From Mesonia aestuariivivens (lineage in GTDB: Bacteria; Bacteroidota; Bacteroidia; Flavobacteriales; Flavobacteriaceae), in the NCBI RefSeq assembly GCF_019311235.1, contig NZ_JAHWDF010000001.1, positions 62,001-126,000 of the forward strand: a stretch of 64,000 nt of DNA. The letters are read 5' to 3'. Under the pieces are notes generated by a model. That model had not been told where the DNA came from. It was given only the letters and a program-made list of their open reading frames with translations, and made no database searches. Below are positions 53,459-62,235 of the stretch, in pieces. Numbering within the stretch: position 1 is the first letter of the stretch; each line of letters begins with the position of its first letter. Both the position numbers and the translations under genes were made by a program.

Positions 53459-53947
53459 ATGTACCATAAAGAATTTGAAATTAGATGGAGTGATGTAGAT
53501 GCTAATCGTCATTTAGCGAACTCTGCTTATATGAATTTTATGAGTCATACCCGTATGGCTTTTCTAATGGAAAACGGGTTTGGCCAGAAACAGCTAGCCG
53601 AATTAAATATTGGACCGGTGGTTTTTTATGAACATATCTATTATTTTAAAGAAGTTTTTGCTGGTAAACCAGTAACGGTAACCTTGCAGTTAAAAGGTTT
53701 ATCTGAAGATGGAATGTTTTTCGAGTTTTTGCACAATATCTATAATTATAAAGGTGACCATTGTGCCAGTTGTGAGATTTTAGGTTCTTGGATAGATTTA
53801 AAAGAGCGTACCTTAACTAAATTATCTCCAGATCTAATTAAAAATTTAGATCATCTTGGTAAAACTGAAGATTTTAAGATTTTAACAAAAGAGGACACGC
53901 GTCGCTACGGTAAAAAACCAAAAGCTATTGATCTTTCTGAACTTTAG
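53459..53947 (+). CDS. Acyl-CoA thioesterase, 4HBT hot-dog family
   Basis: A 162-residue hot-dog protein. WSDVDANRHLANSAYMNFM (residues 10-28) is the 4HBT/YbgC-type active-site segment. The rest follows the FadM/YbgC pattern of strands. Such enzymes hydrolyse acyl-CoA; the substrate is not predictable. It stands alone after a structured intergenic element, and its last 23 bases overlap the end of the convergent EamA gene. Confidence 0.9.
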   Translation: MYHKEFEIRWSDVDANRHLANSAYMNFMSHTRMAFLMENGFGQKQLAELNIGPVVFYEHIYYFKEVFAGKPVTVTLQLKGLSEDGMFFEFLHNIYNYKGDHCASCEILGSWIDLKERTLTKLSPDLIKNLDHLGKTEDFKILTKEDTRRYGKKPKAIDLSEL

Positions 53948-54830
53948 TCGTGGGATTTTTAGAAACCATATAAACTCCCACAAATACTAAAATAGCGGCT
54001 ACCACTTTAATGGTATTTAAAGTGTCTGCCCCTGTGGTAATAGAGTAAGTAATCGCAATGAGTGGCTGCAAATAGATAAACGAGCTTAATGTTGAAGCTG
54101 ATAGATATTTAAGTGCATATAAGTTGAGTAAATAAGTGAAAAAGGTGGTGCCAATAACTACAAAACTCATTTTCCAAATTGCATTAAAAGGTAAGCTTTG
54201 CCATTCTACTTCTGTAAATTCTGAAAGTGTAATCGGTAAATTGATAATGACTGCAATAGTGAAAATCCATTTCATTAGCGTAATGGTGTCATATTTTCGA
54301 GCTAAAGGTTTTACGATAATTAGATAAACACCGAATGAAAGCGCATTCACGATAAAAAATAAATTCCCTAGCGGAATATTAGCTGCAGATTGATTGCTGC
54401 TTTTGCTAAAAAACACCAAGAATAAGGCGCCAGCTAGTCCTACAATAATTCCGGAGATTTTTAGTAACGTAATTCTTTCTTTCAATAAAAATGCTGAAAG
54501 AATAATCACCATAACCGGAGAAAGCGTGGTGATAACCGAGCTGTTAATGGGCGTAGACATGTTTAATCCTTTAAAAAAGAAAAGCATATTAATCACCATA
54601 CCAAATACAGCGCAAGCCACTAATCTAGGCCAGTCTTTTCTTTCAATATTTTCCCAAGGTTTAAAAATACTTACCAGCCAAAAAAGAACAGCGGCGCCAC
54701 TCACGCGTAATAAAATAAAGCCGAAAGGTTGTATGTAAGTAGGCATAACTCCTTTGGCAACTGTATGATTAATTCCGTAAATGGTGCTGGCTCCAATGGC
54801 AGCAAGAATAGCAAGAATACGTTTATCCAT
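53925..54830 (-). CDS. EamA-family transporter (second of two)
   Basis: A 301-residue inner-membrane protein with ten helices in two EamA repeats (about 5-140 and 155-290). It is only distantly like the copy at 49 kb. The start ATG overlaps the ArsC-like gene stop by eight bases, so the two are co-translated; the stop overlaps the convergent thioesterase gene by 23 bases. Substrate unknown. Confidence 0.9.
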   Translation of the reverse strand: MDKRILAILAAIGASTIYGINHTVAKGVMPTYIQPFGFILLRVSGAAVLFWLVSIFKPWENIERKDWPRLVACAVFGMVINMLFFFKGLNMSTPINSSVITTLSPVMVIILSAFLLKERITLLKISGIIVGLAGALFLVFFSKSSNQSAANIPLGNLFFIVNALSFGVYLIIVKPLARKYDTITLMKWIFTIAVIINLPITLSEFTEVEWQSLPFNAIWKMSFVVIGTTFFTYLLNLYALKYLSASTLSSFIYLQPLIAITYSITTGADTLNTIKVVAAILVFVGVYMVSKNPTTKVQKDQ

Positions 54831-55176
54831 GCAAATGCTGCTTCACGGCTGTTACCGTTTTTTTACTGTTGCCAATAAAAATTTCACCCTCCAACATAAA
54901 TACTGGGCGATTCAAAAAAGTATAGTGTTCGAGAATAAGATTTTTAAAATCTTCCTCTTCTAAGTTTTGATTCTTTAAATCACGTTGTTTATACAATTGA
55001 GCGCGCTTACTAAACAAACTTTCATAGCTGCCAGAAAGTGAGTACATTTCTTTTAACTGTAAAGCGGTAATGGCTTCGGTTTTTATATCTTGTTTTGTTA
55101 CAGTTTCGGGCAAATTCACTTCGTTGAAAATTCGTTTACACGTGTCACAGGTAGATAAATAATATACTTTTTTCAA
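54823..55176 (-). CDS. ArsC/Spx-like thioredoxin-fold protein
   Basis: A 117-residue protein with a single thioredoxin-like fold. The CxxC motif is C10 and C13 (YYLSTCDTCKRIFNE); a typical arsenate reductase keeps Cys with a conserved Arg trio and Spx has CxxC, so this is closer to the Spx-like branch, though no RNA polymerase role is implied. Start is TTG at 55176 (no ATG upstream). It sits between a lipoprotein gene and an EamA transporter; arsenic genes are absent, so arsenate reduction is not supported by context. Confidence 0.85.
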   Translation of the reverse strand: MKKVYYLSTCDTCKRIFNEVNLPETVTKQDIKTEAITALQLKEMYSLSGSYESLFSKRAQLYKQRDLKNQNLEEEDFKNLILEHYTFLNRPVFMLEGEIFIGNSKKTVTAVKQHLHG

Positions 55177-55186
55177 GGTATAGGTT

Positions 55187-55981
55187 TTAGTAGTTGAGGT
55201 ATTTTTTTACGTTTTCTTTTTTGAACACTAACTCTAATTGTCCCTGCGCATAACTCGCTGCTTCGTAAGGATTGTAGATTAAGATCACTTCATCTTCTGT
55301 TATCGCAATGTTTTCTGGTAATTTATAGGTGTCTTCTTCAAAAAAGAAACCATTAGCATTTATATTTTCTGAAGTAATTTCGTATTTCTCTCTAAATCTC
55401 TTTTCAGCATAAGCGGTAAAGCCTTCAGGATCTGAAAATAATTCAGCATTTGTGAGCTTATTTCCGTTATTAAGATTAAAATTTAAAAATCGGGTAGCTC
55501 CATAGCCATGTGCGCCACCAGTAAACAAATAAAACTTGGTTTTATAGGTAAGTAGACTGTCGGTTTTTATTAATTCTTCCTGAGAAATTTCAGCTTCATA
55601 AGCAGCTGGAGTTTCGGGAAATTCATTTTTAAATTTAAAATAATCGTTGATAAATTTCTGCACTGCTTCTTCTAAATTATCTACAGAAGAAGGTGATGGC
55701 GTAGAGTTAAAAATTTCAATTAAATAAGCTTCGTTTTCTTGATTTATTTTTTCTGAATATTTTCCTTTAGCTACTAAATATTCTAATTGAACTTCTGGAC
55801 ATATATTTTCTTTGCAAATATCAAATTGATTACTCTCAATAGTTGAAGAATTAATTTGAAGTGTTTGCTCTTTTATAGTTACCGCCTTCTCGGGGTCATT
55901 TTTATTTTCTTGCTTAGAGTCGTTTTTACAAGCTGAAAATAAAAAAGTGGACGAGAGGGCTATTATGATAAGTTTTTTCAT
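55187..55981 (-). CDS. DUF4163/DUF3298 (RsiV-like) lipoprotein
   Basis: A 264-residue lipoprotein. The lipobox FSAC is at about residues 15-18 and is followed by a charged linker. The core fits DUF4163 followed by DUF3298 (GGAHGYGATRFLNFNLNNG, LFSDPEGFTAYAEKRF), as in the extracytoplasmic part of RsiV. The frame is open 72 residues further, but the lipoprotein signal fixes the start at ATG 55981, and the extension would overlap the metB-type gene. It is followed by the ArsC-like gene 10 bases on. Confidence 0.87.
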   Translation of the reverse strand: MKKLIIIALSSTFLFSACKNDSKQENKNDPEKAVTIKEQTLQINSSTIESNQFDICKENICPEVQLEYLVAKGKYSEKINQENEAYLIEIFNSTPSPSSVDNLEEAVQKFINDYFKFKNEFPETPAAYEAEISQEELIKTDSLLTYKTKFYLFTGGAHGYGATRFLNFNLNNGNKLTNAELFSDPEGFTAYAEKRFREKYEITSENINANGFFFEEDTYKLPENIAITEDEVILIYNPYEAASYAQGQLELVFKKENVKKYLNY

Positions 55982-56007
55982 AGTTAATTCAAATTGATCA
56001 TCAAAAT

Positions 56008-56015
56008 TAAAGATA
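56008..56015 (-). promoter_or_regulatory. Candidate -7 box of the RsiV-like gene
   Basis: Minus-strand TATCTTTA is one base off TAnnTTTG, with TTTG (plus-strand 56035-56038) 19 bases upstream as -33. It is divergent from the metB-type promoter. Confidence 0.35.
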
Positions 56016-56022
56016 GTGTCTT

Positions 56023-56054
56023 TTTGTTTAAACACAAACGGAATGGTACATTTG
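56023..56054 (+). promoter_or_regulatory. Promoter of the cystathionine synthase-type gene
   Basis: TTTG (56023-56026) and TACATTTG (56047-56054) are 20 bases apart, fitting the Bacteroidota -33/-7 pair. ATG 56078 follows by 23 bases. This is the best-formed promoter in the window. Confidence 0.6.
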
Positions 56055-56077
56055 CTATGAAAAGAAAAAAATAGATT

Positions 56078-57220
56078 ATGAAGTTTAACACGAAGACAAT
56101 TCACGGCGGACAAGAAAATACAGATCCGGCTTATGGCTCTGTAATGCCACCAATATATCAAACATCTACCTATTCTCAAGACACTCCTGGAGGTCACAAA
56201 GGTTTTGAGTATTCTAGAAGTGGAAACCCAACGCGTACAGCACTAGAAAACTCTATAGCGAGTATAGAAAACGGAAAATACGGGATGGCTTTTGGATCTG
56301 GTTTAGCGGCTATCGATGCAGTTTTAAAATTATTAAAACCTGGAGATGAAGTAGTTTCGACGAATGATTTATACGGCGGTTCTTACCGTTTGTTTACCAG
56401 TATTTTTAAAGATTTCGGGATTAAATTTAATTTTATCGGTATGCAAAATGCAGAAGATATTGAAAAGCATATTACCGAAAACACAAAATTAATTTGGGTA
56501 GAAACACCAACAAACCCAATGATGAATATTATTGATATTGAAGCTGCTGCTAAAATTGCTAAAAAGCATCATGTGTTGTTAGGCGTAGATAATACGTTTG
56601 CTACTCCATATTTACAACAACCTTTAGATTTAGGAGCAGATTTAGTGATGCATAGCGCAACTAAATATTTAGGAGGTCATAGTGATGTAGTAATGGGAGT
56701 TTTGGCTGTTAAAGATAAAGAACTTGCCGATAGATTGTATTTTGTTCAAAATGCAAGTGGTGCTGTTGCAGGACCACAAGATAGTTTTTTGGTTCTTCGT
56801 GGAATTAAAACCTTACATTTAAGAGTGCAACGCCATTGTGAAAACGGAAAAGCCGTGGCAGAATATTTAAATAATCATCCTAAAGTTGATAAGGTATACT
56901 GGCCTGGTTTAGAGAATCACCCTAATCATGAGATTGCCAAAAAGCAAATGAAAGATTTTGGAGGTATGGTTTCTTTTACAACTAAAGGTAATTTATTAGA
57001 AGATGCGGTAAGCTTCGTTGAAAAATTAAAAGTATTTACATTGGCAGAATCTTTAGGCGGTGTAGAGTCTTTAGCGGGTCATCCAGCTAGTATGACGCAC
57101 GCTTCTATCCCAAAAGAAGAAAGAGAAAAAACTGGGGTTGTAGACTCTTTAATTCGTTTAAGTGTAGGTGTTGAAGATGAAGAAGATTTAATTGAAGATT
57201 TAAAACAAGCTTTAGGGTAA
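56078..57220 (+). CDS. Cystathionine gamma-synthase/lyase family enzyme
   Basis: A 380-residue PLP enzyme of methionine/cysteine metabolism. The PLP lysine is K196 (SATKYLGGHSDVVMG); YSRSGNPTR (residues 45-53) and GMAFGSGLAAI (69-79) bind cofactor phosphate. Length is full. The family has synthase (MetB) and lyase members; SLGGVESLAGHPASMTHA near the end is common to both, so I leave the symbol blank. Followed by a strong terminator. Confidence 0.93.
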   Translation: MKFNTKTIHGGQENTDPAYGSVMPPIYQTSTYSQDTPGGHKGFEYSRSGNPTRTALENSIASIENGKYGMAFGSGLAAIDAVLKLLKPGDEVVSTNDLYGGSYRLFTSIFKDFGIKFNFIGMQNAEDIEKHITENTKLIWVETPTNPMMNIIDIEAAAKIAKKHHVLLGVDNTFATPYLQQPLDLGADLVMHSATKYLGGHSDVVMGVLAVKDKELADRLYFVQNASGAVAGPQDSFLVLRGIKTLHLRVQRHCENGKAVAEYLNNHPKVDKVYWPGLENHPNHEIAKKQMKDFGGMVSFTTKGNLLEDAVSFVEKLKVFTLAESLGGVESLAGHPASMTHASIPKEEREKTGVVDSLIRLSVGVEDEEDLIEDLKQALG

Positions 57221-57241
57221 AATTTAGTTTTATTTTTACCT

Positions 57242-57274
57242 AAAAAAGACCTGCGATTCGTGGGTCTTTTTTTT
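57242..57274 (+). terminator. Terminator after cystathionine synthase-type gene
   Basis: AAAAAAGACC (57242-57251) pairs with GGTCTTTTTT (57263-57272) around eleven bases and leads into a U-tract, 21 bases after the stop. Confidence 0.85.
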
Positions 57275-57384
57275 GTTTAATAAATCTAAAATGCTAATGT
57301 TTTCGTATGTTTTATTGTCAATCCCTTTGTTATTGCTTAGTTTTACCGATAATTTTATTGAAATTTAACCCTAATATTATATTT

Positions 57385-60081
57385 ATGAAGAGTAAAATAC
57401 CCCTGTTACTTCTAATTATGATGAGCTTCTCAGTTTTTTCTCAAAATTATTGGCATCAATCTAAAGTTGGCGATAAAGAGTTTAAAAAAAATAAAATATA
57501 TTTAAAAAATTCTACACCTTTTTTTACTTTAAATGTAAGTGAATTACAACAAGAATTAGAAGAGGTAAGACAAAGAGATGTTTCTGCAGATTTCCCTAAA
57601 AATACTATTATTAGCTTGCCTAATGAACTTGGAGAAATGACAAAATTTTATGTTGCCGAGGCATCCAACTTTACTCCATATTTGCAAGCTAAATATCCTG
57701 ATATTAGAGCATATAGAGGTATAGGAGTAAAAGATCCTTCAATCTCTTTAAGTTTTAGTTTGTCTTCTGAATTAGGCTTAAAAGCTATGTTTTTAACTCC
57801 TGGGAAGCCAACTGTTTTTATAGGAACTGTTACGAAAGACAATTCTATTTATGCTATTTATCATAAAAAGAATAAAAATTCCGAGTTTGAATGTCGTTTA
57901 CCAGATGAATTATCTTTAGAGAAGAAAATAGCTAATGCTTCTTCAACTTTTAATGCAGATGATCAAGTATTGAGAACTTTTCGATTAGCTGTTTCTGTTA
58001 CAGCAGAATATACACAGTATTTTGGAGGTTCAAAAGAAGAAGCCTTAGCGGGTATTAATGCAACAATAACACGAGTAAATACAATTTTTGAAAGGGATTT
58101 TGCAATAAATATGGTTTTAATAGATAATGTAGATGAAATAATTTATACTAATCCTAATTCAGACCCATATTCTTCTGTAAGTCAAGGGGGTAATCCTCAT
58201 CCTATCTACGGTAGTCAACCATATTTTGCGTCTAATTGGACTGTAGAATTGCAGGAAACTTTAACAGAGGTTATAGGTGAAGAAAATTACGATATAGGTC
58301 ACTTATTTGGAAGTGCTGGTAGTGGCGGTAATGCAGGTTGTATAGGATGTGTGTGTGAAACTAATTTTCCTCAAGGAAAAGGTAGCGCTTATACTTCTCC
58401 TAGTGACGGAATACCTGAAGATGACACCTTTGATATAGATTTTGTGGCTCATGAAATGGGTCACCAATTTGGGGCAAATCATACTTTTTCAAAAAATGAG
58501 TTTACAGGTGTAGCTATGGAGCCAGGAAGTGGATCTACTATTATGGGATATGCTGGTATAACGGGGCCTACAGACATACAGGCGAATAGTGATGATTTTT
58601 TTCACTATATAAGTATACAACAAGTAACTAATAATATAGTGAATAAAGATTGTGCTACAGAAACATCTTTAGTAAATACGCCGCCAAATGTAGATGCAGG
58701 AGCAAACTATACAATTCCATCTGGTACTGCTTTTAAATTAACGGCAGAAGGAAATGATTTAGATGGTGATCCAGTAACCTATTCTTGGGAACAAGGAGAT
58801 GCGTCTTCTACCCTTAACTATTCTTTTCCTGACCCTAATAGTGGAGCTGGACCATTATTTAGAGTAAATCAACCAGTTATTTCCTCAGAACGTTATTTTC
58901 CTTCTTTCGATTTAGTTTTAAATGGAGAGCTTTACAGTACTTGGGAAACTGTTTCAGATGTCTCAAGAGAAATGAATTTTACCGTTCAGGTGAGAGATAA
59001 TAATGTAAACGTTGGCCAGACAACTTCAGATGATGTTAAGATTACGGTCATCGATGATAATGGTCCTTTTCAATTTTCAAATATAGCTTATGAGCAGAGT
59101 TTTGCTTCTGATGGTGTTTATACTTTAAATTGGGATGTGGCGGGTACAAATTTAGCTCCTTTTAATAGCCCTAATGTAAATATTTTATTTTCGAATGATG
59201 GAGGAGATAGTTTCACTATTTTAAAAAATAATACACCTAATGATGGAAGTGAAGAAGTGATTATACCTGAAGATTCAGAAAGTCAAACAGCTTATTTTAT
59301 GATTGAATCTGTTGAAAGTATTTTCTATGCAGTAAGCCCTAAAGTATTAGTTGATTTTTCTGAAATTTGCGAAACGTATCAGGCTGATATAAATTTTCCA
59401 GTAAATATTGATGATGGTTCTGACTTTTCTTCTGGAGAAACTCTGGTTATCCCTTTTCATGATATTCCTGAATTAGGAGAATTGAATGATGTGAACGTTA
59501 GTATAGAAATTGAACATTCTTATATTGGAGATTTAATTATAGTACTACAATCTCCTGATGAAACTCAAACTTATTTATGGAATCGAGATTGTGGTAATTA
59601 TCAAAATTTAAACATTACTTTTGATGATGATGGTAGTCAAGTTGAATGTGGTTCTCCTGCAGTCGGGATTTTTCTTCCTTCAGATAGATTATCAGATTTA
59701 AATGGTCAGTCTACTGCTGGAACATGGTATGTATTGGTGGTAGATAATGTTTCTGGAGATACTGGAAGGGTTTTAGATGCTAGAATAGAAGTCTGTGGTG
59801 CTGAAGATCTGATTTTAGATACCGATGAAGAAGAGTTTGAGAATGAAATAAAAATTTACCCTAACCCAACCAAAGGTCTCGTGAATATTGATTTGAACAA
59901 TAGTTTAAGTTTAAAAAAATCTCAATTAAACCTATTTGACTTATTAGGTAGAAAAGTTAAGTCTAAGTCTTTAATTGCTAAAAATTCAGAATTGAATATT
60001 TCAGATTTACCTTCAGGTGTTTATTTATTAGAAATAGAGTCTGATGGAAATAAAATAACAAGAAAGATTATTAAGCAATAA
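57385..60081 (+). CDS. Secreted reprolysin-type metalloprotease with P domain and T9SS tail
   Basis: An 898-residue exported zinc protease. Signal peptide cut after VFSQ (about residue 19), propeptide (about 20-190), then a metzincin catalytic domain with HEMGHQFGANH (H356, E357, H360, H366) and Met-turn STIMGYAG. A PKD-like/Ig domain (about 430-560) and a proprotein-convertase P domain (about 665-805; YIGDLIIVLQSPDETQT, GTWYVLVVDNVSGDTG) follow. The last 75 residues are a Type IX sorting domain (IKIYPNPTKGLVNID; SGVYLLEI). The ATG at 57385 gives the signal peptide; an earlier frame from 57307 would not. Probably cell-surface or released, digesting proteins. Confidence 0.95.
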   Translation: MKSKIPLLLLIMMSFSVFSQNYWHQSKVGDKEFKKNKIYLKNSTPFFTLNVSELQQELEEVRQRDVSADFPKNTIISLPNELGEMTKFYVAEASNFTPYLQAKYPDIRAYRGIGVKDPSISLSFSLSSELGLKAMFLTPGKPTVFIGTVTKDNSIYAIYHKKNKNSEFECRLPDELSLEKKIANASSTFNADDQVLRTFRLAVSVTAEYTQYFGGSKEEALAGINATITRVNTIFERDFAINMVLIDNVDEIIYTNPNSDPYSSVSQGGNPHPIYGSQPYFASNWTVELQETLTEVIGEENYDIGHLFGSAGSGGNAGCIGCVCETNFPQGKGSAYTSPSDGIPEDDTFDIDFVAHEMGHQFGANHTFSKNEFTGVAMEPGSGSTIMGYAGITGPTDIQANSDDFFHYISIQQVTNNIVNKDCATETSLVNTPPNVDAGANYTIPSGTAFKLTAEGNDLDGDPVTYSWEQGDASSTLNYSFPDPNSGAGPLFRVNQPVISSERYFPSFDLVLNGELYSTWETVSDVSREMNFTVQVRDNNVNVGQTTSDDVKITVIDDNGPFQFSNIAYEQSFASDGVYTLNWDVAGTNLAPFNSPNVNILFSNDGGDSFTILKNNTPNDGSEEVIIPEDSESQTAYFMIESVESIFYAVSPKVLVDFSEICETYQADINFPVNIDDGSDFSSGETLVIPFHDIPELGELNDVNVSIEIEHSYIGDLIIVLQSPDETQTYLWNRDCGNYQNLNITFDDDGSQVECGSPAVGIFLPSDRLSDLNGQSTAGTWYVLVVDNVSGDTGRVLDARIEVCGAEDLILDTDEEEFENEIKIYPNPTKGLVNIDLNNSLSLKKSQLNLFDLLGRKVKSKSLIAKNSELNISDLPSGVYLLEIESDGNKITRKIIKQ

Positions 60082-60105
60082 TAATTTGAATTAGATTCTT
60101 TACAT

Positions 60106-60135
60106 AAAAAAGCCAAGCGTAATGCTTGGCTTTTT
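60106..60135 (+). terminator. Terminator after metalloprotease
   Basis: AAAAAAGCCAAGC (60106-60118) pairs with GCTTGGCTTTTT (60124-60135) with five bases between. Perfect stem with a U-tract, 25 bases after the stop. Confidence 0.88.
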
Positions 60136-60221
60136 GTTTAGTTTTTATTTACTTATTTATTAATATTTTTTTTGTTTAGTAAGAGTAACTTATACATAAT
60201 AAAGTATTGAAATTATAAATT

Positions 60222-60257
60222 AAAAAAAGCCCTGTATCAATAATACGGGGCTTTTTT
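60222..60257 (-). terminator. Terminator of the atpD-atpC operon
   Basis: GCCCTGTAT pairs with ATACGGGGC (one wobble) flanked by A7 and T6. On the minus strand it follows the atpC stop and runs into T7. Confidence 0.85.
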
Positions 60258-60273
60258 AATTGTGATATTTTGT

Positions 60274-60552
60274 TTAATCTGCTAAAACAATAGCTTTATT
60301 ATTTTTCATCTCTAGAACTCCTCCTTTAATAGGGAAATACCATTTACCGTCTTGAGCTTTTGTAACAACATCTTTAAGTTCTTTAGGTATTTCAAGATTT
60401 CCTTCAACTTTAATAACGCCTTTATCTAATACAGAAACAATTGGAGCGTGATTATTGAGCATCTGAAACTCTCCGTCAATACCAGGAACCGTGACTGAAT
60501 TTACTTCAGCGCTTAGCAAAACTCTCTCTGGAGATACAATTTCTAAATACAT
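60274..60552 (-). CDS. atpC: F1-ATP synthase epsilon subunit (short form)
   Basis: A 92-residue protein containing only the beta-sandwich domain (LEIVSPERVLLSAEVNSVTVPG, in part; FQMLNNHAPIVSVLDKGVI). The C-terminal two-helix domain that inhibits rotation in E. coli (total 139 residues) is absent, as in many Bacteroidota. Follows atpD by 44 bases on the same strand. Confidence 0.95.
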   Translation of the reverse strand: MYLEIVSPERVLLSAEVNSVTVPGIDGEFQMLNNHAPIVSVLDKGVIKVEGNLEIPKELKDVVTKAQDGKWYFPIKGGVLEMKNNKAIVLAD

Positions 60553-60596
60553 ATTATTTTGTTTGTTGAGAGTAGTTTTAAAAACTACTGTCCAAT

Positions 60597-62111
<1,515 letters not shown>

Positions 62112-62169
62112 CTAATTGTTTAATTTATAGTTTGTAATCTAGAAAAAAGAGACTTACTTTTTTCGGCTG

Positions 62170-62177
62170 CAAAGATA
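62170..62177 (-). promoter_or_regulatory. Candidate -7 box of atpD-atpC
   Basis: Minus-strand TATCTTTG matches TAnnTTTG, 61 bases before ATG 62108. It implies a leader of about 55 bases. No -33 TTG at usual spacing. Confidence 0.4.
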
Positions 62178-62235
62178 GGTTATTTTTATTAAATAATTTC
62201 CTCTAAATTTTGAAAAATATTTTGGAAAACAAACC

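Noticed and set aside
54823-55176. ArsC-like gene as arsenic resistance
   Set aside because: No arsR, arsB or acr3 nearby, and CxxC pattern is Spx-like.
55982-56197. N-terminal extension of the RsiV-like lipoprotein
   Set aside because: It would put 72 residues before a clean lipoprotein signal and overlap the start and promoter of the divergent metB-type gene.
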